Positions 7,892-14,681 of a stretch of 17,226 nt of DNA are shown piece by piece. The notes under the pieces are model-generated. The model was not told the origin of the DNA and ran no database searches. It saw nothing but the letters and a program-made list of their open reading frames with translations. The position numbers and the translations under genes were made by a program. The number at the start of each line of letters is the position of its first letter. The stretch's first letter is position 1. This DNA comes from Rubrobacter sp. (GTDB taxonomy: Bacteria; Actinomycetota; Rubrobacteria; Rubrobacterales; Rubrobacteraceae): the NCBI GenBank assembly GCA_016781705.1, contig JADDPV010000098.1:1-17226 (forward strand). Direction: 5' to 3'.

Positions 7892-8153
7892 TTTCCTTTC
7901 CCCTTTGCCGGAACCTACTTGGCGTTAACACCCCTGCAGCAGTAATGGTATTCGTGAGGTGAGCCCGAAAACTATGTACCAGAGATCAAAGATTCTCTGC
8001 TACGTTTGTTTTCCTGGACAAACAGCCGCCTGGCCAAATCGGGCCGAAGCGGCAAACTACCGCAGCCAATCGGGCCAGAGTCAGCCGGAGGAGCTGCCCA
8101 ACACGCAGATCAAGTTACATCGAGATCCCCTATGAGCATGCCTCCACCTCCCC
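7892..8153. other. Gap without a gene, upstream of the permease stub and iclR
   Basis: This stretch carries no supported gene. It is more AT-rich around 7975-8025 than its surroundings. It contains two perfect 6-bp inverted repeats, CAGAGA/TCTCTG (7980-7985 and 7994-7999) and GTTTGT/ACAAAC (8004-8009 and 8018-8023), each with an 8-base loop. They may mark the iclR control region or the transcript end of the 8154 gene. No convincing -35/-10 pair was found. Confidence 0.3.
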
Positions 8154-8633
8154 CTACATGCCTGCGGCGAGGATCGCGACCGCCGAGCTGACCGAGAGCC
8201 CGAGTACGGAGACCCACCAAGAGAGCCTCCCCACCGCACGCCGCTTCTCGGCGAAGGCCTCCGCCTCGCCGGCGCTTGCGGCCCCCCTCTCCGACTCGGC
8301 CAACTCCTTGAGCCTCCGCCCGAAGTAGGCCCCGTGTGCCGCCACGAGCACGAAGAGCACCCCCAGAAGGGCGTACTCGGCATACAGGATCGGCCCGAAC
8401 CCACCGAGGGTGCCGTCCAGGACGGCGAAGACCGAGAGCAACACGAGATTAACGGTCCCCACCCGGGCGTATTGCCTCCCGATGGCCGACCGCACCCCGA
8501 TCCGCTCGGGCTCGCCCCACCTCAGCGTTTTGAGGGCCGGCGAGACCACCGCCGTGGTGAACACCAGCCCCCCGAGCCACACCCCGGCCAGAACGACGTG
8601 TAGCGTGTGGACGATCGCACCCAAGGTAAGCAC
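8154..8633 (-). CDS. Small four-helix membrane protein, CopD/DUF4149-like
   Basis: This 159-residue protein has four predicted membrane helices (about 4-30, 58-76, 82-104 and 137-157) and a charged cytoplasmic loop at 108-132. The first helix, with HTLHVVLAGVWLGGLVF, carries two histidines (9 and 12) and the AGVWLGGL pattern of CopD-like membrane proteins. His100 lies at the end of helix 3. Such proteins are linked to copper or heme but mostly lack a proven function. The GTG at 8633 touches GGAGG too closely. A TTG at 8624 lies at ideal distance from that GGAGG and may be the true start, giving 156 residues. A 28-bp element shared with the crp-like gene overlaps its promoter. Rrf2 is encoded upstream on the same strand. 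Confidence 0.75.
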   Translation of the reverse strand: MLTLGAIVHTLHVVLAGVWLGGLVFTTAVVSPALKTLRWGEPERIGVRSAIGRQYARVGTVNLVLLSVFAVLDGTLGGFGPILYAEYALLGVLFVLVAAHGAYFGRRLKELAESERGAASAGEAEAFAEKRRAVGRLSWWVSVLGLSVSSAVAILAAGM

Positions 8634-8658
8634 CTCCAGCCATCGCTGCTCTTAGGGT

Positions 8659-8686
8659 TTACTAGTACTATTTTAGTAACAGTATA
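8659..8686 (-). promoter_or_regulatory. 28-bp promoter/operator element, copy 1
   Basis: On the plus strand it reads TTACT-N12-GTAACAGTATA. It matches the copy at 10148-10175 at 23 of 28 positions with identical spacing. Read on the minus strand it begins with TATACT, a good -10 hexamer (8686-8681), followed by a GTTAC-N13-GTAAA imperfect palindrome at the expected transcription start. The leader to the 8154 gene would be about 40-50 bases. A regulator bound here would cover the start site. I saw no good -35 hexamer, so an activator or a special sigma factor is also possible. Confidence 0.6.
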
Positions 8687-8810
8687 TCCCGTTCTCTGCG
8701 GCCGGCACTCCGCGCGGAGGTCTTGCGGTGAAAAGGATTGCGCGGGCGGTAGCAGAGGCCGAGCTCCGGGTCGCGGTCGGCGCGGCAATGGTGTTTCCTC
8801 GCCGCGGGAG

Positions 8811-9281
8811 CTAGGTTCCGCGGCGTTGAGATTGGGCCGGGTTTCGCTGGCTTCGGTTGTCTGGTGAGGCGAGGGAGGCGGTCTCGGAGACGAACTCTGA
8901 GAGGTTCTGCGACTCCAGGTAGCCCAGGATGGCCTCCTGCCCCTCTTCCCAGGCCTCGTGCAGCGCGCAGGGCCTGCCTTCTCCGCAGGGGCGCTGCTCC
9001 ATGATGCAGCGGGTGACCTCAAACGGTCCTTCGGCCGCCTCCACGGTGTCCCGGAGCGTTATCCCTTCGGGCGGGCGCGCCAGGCGCACTCCGCCCCCGC
9101 GCCCCTCCTGGGTTTCGACGAGGCCGGCCCGCGCGAGTTTGGCCATGACCCGCGCCAGTAGCCGCCGCGGGACGCCCGTCTCGGCGGAGATCATGTCGGC
9201 CGTGACCCGGCCGTCGACTCCGGACAGGAAGACGAGCGTCCGCAGGGCGTAGCGCCCCTCGCTCGAGAGCTCCAGCCTCAC
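8811..9281 (-). CDS. Rrf2-family regulator with cluster-type cysteines (NsrR/IscR-like)
   Basis: This 156-residue protein has the Rrf2 winged helix at the N-terminus (RLELSSEGRYALRTLVFLS at 2-20, ISAETGVPRRLLARVMAKL at 31-49, GRGGGVRLARP at 60-70). The dimerisation helix is followed by Cys92, Cys99 and Cys105 (C-x6-C-x5-C, ending ALHEAW). In NsrR and IscR three cysteines at this place hold an iron-sulfur cluster that senses nitric oxide, redox state or cluster supply. A similar role here is inferred. The start is GTG at 9281 with GGAAGAG upstream. It sits between two genes whose promoters share a 28-bp element, making them likely targets. The last 25 residues are polar and unstructured in appearance. 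Confidence 0.85.
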   Translation of the reverse strand: MRLELSSEGRYALRTLVFLSGVDGRVTADMISAETGVPRRLLARVMAKLARAGLVETQEGRGGGVRLARPPEGITLRDTVEAAEGPFEVTRCIMEQRPCGEGRPCALHEAWEEGQEAILGYLESQNLSEFVSETASLASPDNRSQRNPAQSQRRGT

Positions 9282-9320
9282 GCTACTTGCTCTTCCATCG
9301 GCGACTCACCACCGTGCTCG

Positions 9321-9342
9321 TTTGGATCCGTCCCAAAAAATA
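9321..9342 (-). promoter_or_regulatory. Inverted repeat and -10-like hexamer before the rrf2 gene
   Basis: On the minus strand TATTTT (9342-9337) is followed at once by the perfect inverted repeat TTTGG-N7-CCAAA (9337-9321), about 40-60 bases before the GTG start. The arrangement would suit an autoregulated promoter. There is no recognisable -35, and the repeat differs from the 28-bp element used by the neighbouring genes. Confidence 0.25.
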
Positions 9343-9374
9343 CACGACTGGCGGCGCGCTGGCACCTCCGAAGA

Positions 9375-10160
9375 TCATCGGCGCGCGATCTCGGCCATGG
9401 CCCCGGGATCCCGGAGGACGATGCGCCCTGCTTCGACTTCCACGATCCCGCTGCTTCGCAGCCCGTTTAAGGCGGCGGTCACCGACTCGCGCGTCGAGGC
9501 GACCATCGCCGCCAGGTCTTGGTGGGTGAGCCGGATCCCAATCTTTGGCACCCCGCCCTCGAAGTCGTCCCCGAACTTCCGGGCCAGGATCGGCAGCAGC
9601 TTCGCCAGCCTGACCTCCGTCCTGCGCGGCAAGAGGCACTCCACCAGCTCCTCCCGCTCGGTCAGCTCGGGCTCCAGGAGCGTCGCCAGACCAAGCGCCG
9701 CCTCCGGCCGGTCGAGAACCCTCCTCAAGAACACGCTGGGAACCTTCACCACCGCGCAGTCGGTCACCGCCTCCGCGGAGGCAGCGCGGGGAAGCCTCCC
9801 CATGAAAGCCGGGTACCCGAAAGGTTCCCACGGCCCGAGCAGCCTCAGGGTCGCCTCCTTGACACCGGCGTGCCCAACGTAGTACCCGAACAGCCTCACC
9901 ACGCCCTCGAGCAGGACGTAAAGCGCGCCGTCTTCCTCACCGCTCCGGTAGAGAATCTCCCCGCCCCCGCAGCGGAGGTCCCTCACCACCGGTCCCATCC
10001 CCCGCAGCGCCTCCAGCAACCCGCGGCACGCCCGCTCCCTCAACGCCCCACGCTCGTCCCCGCCCGGAGCGCATGCAACCCGGGAGGGCCGCGGGTCCCC
10101 CCTACGGGCGGCAACCGATCGTGCGTACCGGCGCCCCGGCCGTGACGTTACTGGCACCAT
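9375..10160 (-). CDS. Crp/Fnr-family transcriptional regulator
   Basis: The protein is up to 261 residues long, with a cyclic-nucleotide-type beta-barrel at about 55-150 (GEILYRSGEEDGALYVLLEG, then RLLGPWEPFG), a dimerisation helix, and a C-terminal helix-turn-helix at about 211-240 (LTHQDLAAMVASTRESVTAAL). Cysteines at 30, 44, 64, 135 and 175 do not form the classical Fnr cluster pattern, and no cAMP-binding signature is clear, so the signal is unknown. ATG at 10160 has no ribosome binding site but lies nine bases after a TATACT hexamer, fitting a leaderless mRNA. The first 40 residues are arginine-rich and unlike the family, so a shorter start (for example ATG of residue 55) remains possible. 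Its operator-like element matches that of the 8154 membrane gene. Confidence 0.85.
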   Translation of the reverse strand: MVPVTSRPGRRYARSVAARRGDPRPSRVACAPGGDERGALRERACRGLLEALRGMGPVVRDLRCGGGEILYRSGEEDGALYVLLEGVVRLFGYYVGHAGVKEATLRLLGPWEPFGYPAFMGRLPRAASAEAVTDCAVVKVPSVFLRRVLDRPEAALGLATLLEPELTEREELVECLLPRRTEVRLAKLLPILARKFGDDFEGGVPKIGIRLTHQDLAAMVASTRESVTAALNGLRSSGIVEVEAGRIVLRDPGAMAEIARR

Positions 10161-10175
10161 TTCCGTAACAGTATA
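10148..10175 (-). promoter_or_regulatory. 28-bp promoter/operator element, copy 2, spanning the crp-like start codon
   Basis: The plus strand reads TTACT-N12-GTAACAGTATA with a perfect GTTAC-N13-GTAAC palindrome (10147-10169). The minus strand contains TATACT at 10175-10170, nine bases before the ATG at 10160, so the start codon lies inside the palindrome. It shares 23 of 28 positions with copy 1. The plus strand also carries a perfect TATAAT at 10172-10177, pointing toward the decayed regulator fragment. Confidence 0.6.
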
Positions 10176-10195
10176 ATCTGGTCCGCCGGGATTAT
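10173..10195. promoter_or_regulatory. Second palindrome in the divergent control region
   Basis: ATAATC (10173-10178) and GATTAT (10190-10195) form a perfect 6-bp inverted repeat with an 11-base spacer, 23 bases in all. It overlaps the plus-strand TATAAT and lies just upstream of the minus-strand TATACT. It has the size of a dimeric regulator site and may be the autoregulatory site of the Crp/Fnr protein. Confidence 0.35.
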
Positions 10196-10277
10196 GGGGT
10201 AAACCGCGCTTCCCACGGCGTCGACAATCTTAGGGGCGTGAGCGTCGAGGTATTGCTCGGGTAGCGATCGGATCTAG

Positions 10278-10649
10278 CTGCGAGGCACCTGGGAGGACTG
10301 TTTCGATCGAGCCTTCAGGATGGTTGCGACCGTCTCTGAAGGCGGGTCCCGGCGCGTGGGCGCCAAGCCTCGGACCCACGGCCGACTACGATATCCTCGT
10401 GGTCCGGCAGCAGGGTGTAGAAGTCGAGGTGGACTGGCGGAGCTCGAAGAGCACGATGGCGGGTTCGTCATCCGCGGTTACAGCTGTCCGCTGGCCGGCG
10501 TGACGCCGGATCACCCCGAGGTGTGTCGGATGGCCGAGACCCTGATCACCGAGCTGACGGGGGTGTCGGTCAACGAGCGCTGCGATCGGGGCGAGAGACC
10601 GCGGTGCTGTTTCGAGGTGGCCACGCCCGACAACGCCGAACAAAAGTAA
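10278..10649 (+). pseudogene. C-terminal remnant of a COG2345/SufR-like regulator
   Basis: This is the only plus-strand coding signal. From about 10437 to the TAA at 10647 the frame reads EHDGGFVIRGYSCPLAGVT, then DHPEVC and ERCDRGERPRCC. This cysteine-rich end (C-x12-C-x18-C-x7-CC) is typical of ArsR-like regulators of the COG2345/SufR group, where the cysteines can hold an iron-sulfur cluster. Upstream, pieces of the central part appear in different frames: FDRAFR and SRRVGA in this frame, and DYDILVVRQQGVEVEVDW one base over, joining to ELEEHDGG if one G is restored near 10436. The N-terminal DNA-binding domain is absent, and its place is taken by the crp-like control region. No ribosome binding site fits the ATG at 10320. 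This looks like true decay. Confidence 0.55.
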
Positions 10650-10764
10650 TGGGGGCTGCCGCCGAGCAGTCGCACGGTCGCCATCGGTTGGCTTTTCTCG
10701 ACCATCGCTTTGGGAGTGTGGTGTTTTACCTACCACTGAAGAAGTGGTTTGCGACCGTGACATG

Positions 10765-11480
10765 CTAGGGACGACTCCGGTGCCAGGCGTGCGGAACGCC
10801 CGCAGGGATAACCTCGCGGGTGCGCGCGAGCGAATGGGCGGCTTGGCGCCGGATCATCTCGAGCCTCAACCGCCGGAAGGGACCGGACTCCGGCAGTTCT
10901 TTGTCGATGAGGCGGTTTAGCGTGATGCTGCCGTTCACGCAAGCCCGGTACCCTAGGAGGCACATCCCGGCCTGCACCCCGGATGTTTGCCCGAGCAACG
11001 TCCGGCGGATCTCGTACGAACACTCGACGATGTGCCGGCAGAGCCGTTCGGGCTGGATGTGCTCCTCCCGTTCCCCGTAGCGGAGGAGCTTCTCAGGGGA
11101 GATCCTTCGCGCCTGGTAGCGCGACTTCAGCGCGTGCATCCAGCTCAAGAGGTCGAAGGCGAGACTCAAGGTATCGGCCAGTGCGAGGATCGGGGGACCG
11201 ACGAGCCACGCGTTCCGCGCCGCGCCGGACTCCGCGAAGCCCAGCGCGAACGGCGAGGCCAGCAGCCACGCCCCCAGCCCTACCTTGGTCAGCTCCGCGG
11301 CCCGCGCTCCGAAGACGATCGGCACCCTCAGCGTCGCGACGACGATGCAAGTGCCAACCATCCAGGCGTTCGCCGAGCTGGCCTGACCCCGGAGGTCCCG
11401 AAGACCCAGGGTGCTATAAACAGGTACGCTCCGAGCAACACGGTCGCCCATTTGCGCCACGTGGGAGTCAACACCTTCAT
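10765..11480 (-). pseudogene. SPW-repeat membrane protein with an unknown C-terminal domain, one frameshift
   Basis: From ATG 11480 the frame reads MKVLTPTWRKWATVLLGAY, then LFIAPWVFGTSG, a first SPW-type unit. One base later the frame continues as SSANAWMVGTCIVVATLRV, then GLGAWLLASPFALGF, the second unit, and on to a TAG at 10767. A single missing base in the C4 run at 11387-11390 (G4 on the coding strand) explains the break; restored, the protein has about 238 residues. Four helices occupy the first 130 residues. The rest, about 105 residues with RISPEKLLRYGEREE, RLCRHIVECSYEIRRTLLG and GYRACVNGSITLNRLID, is soluble-looking and I do not recognise it. As read, the downstream frame could start at GTG 11460 (231 residues). 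It follows the sigma factor by 25 bases. A sequence error is possible because both halves look under selection. Confidence 0.65.
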
Positions 11481-11505
11481 TCCAAACCTTCGGGAGCGGA
11501 GATCC

Positions 11506-12372
11506 TCACGCTACGGAGCGGCGAGGGGCCCTCCTGGTACCGGACTTGAGCAGGAACTCGGCTTCGCGCTGGAGCTGCCTTACCCGCTCCCGCGACAGCT
11601 CAAGCTCCGCGGCGAGCTCGGCGAGCGTCGGGGGATCCCGACCGTCGAGGCCGTAGCGCCTCACCAGGACGTAGCGGGCCTTCTGCGGCAGACGCCCGAT
11701 GGCCTCCCTGAGCCACGCCGCCTCCATCTCCTCTATGACGGCGTCCGGGACGTCGAAGAGCCCCTCGTCGACGATGAAGTCCTCGAGGCGCGAAGCCTCG
11801 TGCTCGCTCGAGACCGGCTTATTGAGGCTGGCGGCGTCCGGTACGCTTCCCTTCACGTCCAGCACCTGCTCGACGGTCCAGCCCAGCCGACCGGCGATCT
11901 CCTCACCGGTAGGCTCCCGCCCGAGCTCTACCGAAAGTTCGCCGGTGACGCGGCCGACCTTCCTGATCTTCTCCCCCATGTGCACAGGAAGCCTTATGGT
12001 GCGCGCTTTGTCCGCCACGGCCCGCCCTACGGCCTGCTTTATCCACCAGGTGGCATAGGTGGAGAAGCGGTAGCCTCTTTCGGGATCGAACCTCTCCACG
12101 GCCCGAATCAGCCCTATGTTGCCCTCCTGGATGAGGTCTTCGAAGGGTAGACCGTAGCCGCGGTACCTCTTGGCTACGCTGACCACCAGACGGAGGTTCT
12201 TCTCGATGAGTCTCTTTCGGGCCCGTTCGTCTCCCGCTTTGGCGCGTCTGGAAAGCTCTGTCTCCTCGCGGTGCGTCAGCAGCCTCTCCTTGCCTATGCG
12301 ATCCAGGTACCCGTCCAACAGCTGGGGGGTCTCGTACTCATGCTCTCGGGAGGACGCCTTCACATAAACCAT
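11506..12372 (-). CDS. RpoD-like (group 2) RNA polymerase sigma factor
   Basis: This 288-residue protein carries region 1.2 (about 16-46), region 2 (50-122: RLIEKNLRLVVSVAKRY, GLPFEDLIQEGNIGLIRAVE, YRFSTYATWWIKQAVGRAV), region 3 (128-205, with VHMGEKIRKVGRV) and region 4 (220-275: LREAIGRLPQKARYVLVRRYG and SRERVRQLQREAEFLL). Region 1.1 is absent, and the promoter-reading residues look like those of housekeeping sigma factors, so it probably reads similar -10/-35 sequences as a secondary sigma. ATG 12372 has GAGGTG six bases upstream. An in-frame ATG at 12531 has an even better AAGGAGG site and would add 53 residues, but that extension is arginine/glycine-rich with lower third-position GC. Genes for a cupin and an SPW protein flank it on the same strand. 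Confidence 0.9.
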   Translation of the reverse strand: MVYVKASSREHEYETPQLLDGYLDRIGKERLLTHREETELSRRAKAGDERARKRLIEKNLRLVVSVAKRYRGYGLPFEDLIQEGNIGLIRAVERFDPERGYRFSTYATWWIKQAVGRAVADKARTIRLPVHMGEKIRKVGRVTGELSVELGREPTGEEIAGRLGWTVEQVLDVKGSVPDAASLNKPVSSEHEASRLEDFIVDEGLFDVPDAVIEEMEAAWLREAIGRLPQKARYVLVRRYGLDGRDPPTLAELAAELELSRERVRQLQREAEFLLKSGTRRAPRRSVA

Positions 12373-12611
12373 GGTCTGCACCTCACCACCCCTCACGGTC
12401 TTCGGCCGTTGCTCTTCACCAGAAGCTTGCATCTGCCACCACCGCACCCGCCCCCCGAAAGAGAACGCTCTGCCGCGTCCGTCTGAGACCGCCATCCCGG
12501 GAAAGCCGGGGTGCGAGCCTCGCCTTTCCATTGCCGCCTCCTTCGGCGCATCAGGCTCAGTGTTCCGCTCACTCTTGGCTCCGCCGCACCCGGGAGAGCC
12601 TTGAGCCGCTG

Positions 12612-12627
12612 CGGGATTGTTATCCCG
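12612..12627. repeat. Perfect hairpin at the cupin stop codon
   Basis: CGGGAT (12612-12617) and ATCCCG (12622-12627) form a six-base stem with a four-base loop that includes the TAA stop of the cupin gene. No T-run follows, so full termination is doubtful. It may protect or process the mRNA between the cupin and sigma genes. Confidence 0.35.
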
Positions 12628-13096
12628 AAGCACGATCGGCCCCCGGCAGCTCCAAGTCCGCCCGTCCCTCGGCGGGCTCCGTCGGGTGCGCCGGTTGCGG
12701 GAGGCTTCTCTCTTCGCCCGACAGCACCAGAGTGTGCAGGAAGGCGGCGTCGCTCAGGGCCTCCGCCTCGTAGGGCACGTTCCTTTCTAGGACCAGCGTC
12801 CCTCCGGCGGAGAGCTCGTGCCGCTCCTCCCCCGCCTTGAATCTCACCTCGCCCTCCAAGACCTGCACGGTGGAGGGACCGGCTACCCGTCTCTCGCCCG
12901 TGCGACGCCCGGTGGCGATGGCGGTGAGCATGGCCCGGAGAGAAGGCCCGTTGAAGAGACTGAGGACGCTACGACCGTGGTCCTCGTAGGTCTTCTCTCT
13001 CCTGAGTCGTTTGGCCGCGCCTGCCGCATCGAACGCCTGTACCGGCCCGCGGATATCGAGGTTATCTTCCGGGCTCGTGGCCTTCTCGTCGCGCAT
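12620..13096 (-). CDS. Cupin-fold protein of unknown function
   Basis: This 158-residue protein contains one small beta-barrel at about 40-130, with STVQVLEGEVRFKAG, HELSAGGTLVLERNVPYEAEA and FLHTLVLSGEE. The usual first cupin motif is degenerate: the histidine pair is replaced by RTGERRVAGPS, so metal binding is uncertain and the domain may bind a ligand or act as a sensor. The N-terminus (residues 1-45) and the last 25 are polar and low-complexity. The ATG at 13096 has AAAGGAGG ten bases upstream. It precedes the sigma factor on the same strand with a 247-base gap and follows the oxidase genes by 123 bases. Function is not predictable beyond the fold. Confidence 0.75.
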   Translation of the reverse strand: MRDEKATSPEDNLDIRGPVQAFDAAGAAKRLRREKTYEDHGRSVLSLFNGPSLRAMLTAIATGRRTGERRVAGPSTVQVLEGEVRFKAGEERHELSAGGTLVLERNVPYEAEALSDAAFLHTLVLSGEERSLPQPAHPTEPAEGRADLELPGADRASG

Positions 13097-13219
13097 GTCG
13101 GTAATGCCTCCTTTCGCGTCGCTACCGTCTGCATGGGCCGCACACCGTCCCCACGCGGCCTGACGCTCTCCTTGTGCGGTCGACGGCGAACCCTGTCACT
13201 GTTCGTCCTTGCTTATCCA

Positions 13220-13327
13220 CTAGGTGAAGCACACTGAACCTCCTACGACGATCAGGAACATGGAGAATCCGAAGAAGAAGGCGGCCACGCCGGAAAGCTT
13301 GGGCTGCAGCAGGGCAGGATGCGTCAC
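13220..13327 (-). CDS. 35-aa single-helix membrane protein coupled to the bd-type oxidase subunit
   Basis: GTG at 13327-13325 overlaps the TGA of the preceding oxidase frame in the sequence GTGA, a classic translational-coupling arrangement. The product is THPALLQPKLSG after the start, one hydrophobic helix (AAFFFGFSMFLIVVGG) and a short CFT end. Size, single helix and position immediately after cytochrome bd subunit I recall CydX (37 residues in E. coli) and CydS, small subunits needed for oxidase stability, though the sequences are not visibly alike. It was chosen over the longer open frame to 13414 because that part overlaps the oxidase gene out of frame. Confidence 0.6.
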   Translation of the reverse strand: MTHPALLQPKLSGVAAFFFGFSMFLIVVGGSVCFT

Positions 13328-14675
13328 TCGTCCACCCCCTGCTCCAGGCCACGGGTAAGGCTCTTGCCTGCGGGGCACGTCTCGGGCGTGAACTCTTGGT
13401 CGAGCGTGATGCACTTGTAGATCAGGTAGCCGGGGTTGTTATCCACCCTTCTCGCCGTCTCGCGGGTGTAGCCCATCGTGACCATCGTCAGTATGACCGT
13501 CACCGCGCACGCTATGAGCGCGTACTGGCTCCACCGGCTCGCGTTACCCCAGCGGAAGCCCGTCGCCGCAGCCCTGAGGTAGAGGGTCACCACCACGGCG
13601 CCTACCAGCATCAGCCCGATGAGGCCTATGAACTTCCACGGGTACATGCTCCCCAGCGGTATCTTGGTCTCGTCCCCTCCGAGAAACTCGAGCCCGATCT
13701 GGGGAACGATGGAAGCGTCGGCCGGTATGAGGTTGAGCACGCAGAACAGCGCGGTGAAACCGAGGGCGCCCACCGATAGCTTGCGCAAGGTTTCCAACGG
13801 CTTCATGGCGAACCTGAGCTTGTGCACGAAGTAGGCCGTGGAGGCGACGCCCATGATCGCTAGCTCTACCATCAAGAGGTTGAACAGCCACGCCTTCTCC
13901 CCGAGCATGATGGTGTTGAAGGCGTCCGGCGCGCTCTCCCTTATGCTCTTGAGGTAGCCGTAGCCGATGATCGGCTGCATGATCAAGAACCCGAAGCTCC
14001 AGATGAGGCCCCAGTGGCCCATCCAGTCGTAGTACTCTCGATCATCTTCCCGCTTTGCGCTCAGGTAGCGGTAAGCGGCCCAGCCGGCGATGAGGAACCC
14101 CGCGTAGGAGAGGTTCCCTACGAAGCGGTGCATGTTCAGGGGCACGAAGGTCGGGTTGAGGTAGGTGCGGGCAACGTCGGTGACGGGGGCCTCCGAGGGG
14201 GTGAGCATGTAGGAGGCGATCACGTTGATCAGGTCATCTGAAAAAGGCCGATGCCCCCGGCCACGAACCCGAAGACCACGTGCAGGCTCTTGCGGTAGGC
14301 GAGCTTGTCCCAGGTGTTGTACCAGGCGTACAGGATAATGATCACGCCCAAAAACCAGAACGCCTCGACCAGGAACACCCAGAAGAAGATGTTCTGTAGA
14401 TACGAGAAGAAGATCGGGAAGAGTGTCACCAAAGCCAAAACGAACGTTATGGCGAGGGCCGAGCCGGTGGCGAAGAGCAGCACGATGAGCCTAGCGAGGT
14501 TGCGGGCGAAGCGTTCGTAGCGCGGCTGCTTCGTGACCATCCCCAGGTACTCCGCCGCGGGCGCTATGAGGGAGGACCCGAGGATGAAGGTGGCGATCAG
14601 GATGTGCGACTGCACCAGTATGGCGATGACGGCGTTCTTGCCGATAACGGGTACGTCGAGGTCTCCTACGGGCAT
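13324..14675 (-). pseudogene. Cytochrome bd-type oxidase subunit I homologue, split by one frameshift
   Basis: Two frames, 14675-14229 (148 residues) and 14223-13324 (299 residues), join into about 450 residues if one base is restored near 14232, giving GIGLFQM-DLINVIASYMLTP. That is normal subunit I length. The protein has about nine helices. Candidate heme ligands are His24 in QSHILIATFILG, a histidine in LNMHRFVGNLSYAGF aligning with E. coli His186, and a Met in IGLMLVGA at the place of Met393. The quinol-loop signature GRQPW is missing; the matching region reads MGYTRETARR. No subunit II gene is nearby. An AGGAGGTGA site that contains the stop of the ParB-like gene precedes the ATG. It may be an electron-input variant of the bd superfamily. 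Both halves look conserved, so a sequence error is plausible. A natural split is less likely. Confidence 0.75.
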
Positions 14676-14681
14676 GCCCTG

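Noticed and set aside
10987..12150. 387-codon plus-strand frame opposite the sigma factor
   Set aside because: It is antisense to an unmistakable sigma factor and an SPW protein; its composition is typical of shadow frames.
12373..12633. N-terminal extension of the sigma factor to 12633
   Set aside because: The extra 87 residues include low-complexity Arg/Gly sequence with lower third-position GC and match no sigma region. ATG 12531 is kept as an alternative only.
13122..13414. Other minus-strand frames around the end of the oxidase gene
   Set aside because: They overlap the oxidase out of frame and show no membrane or domain signal, except for the 35-codon segment annotated separately.
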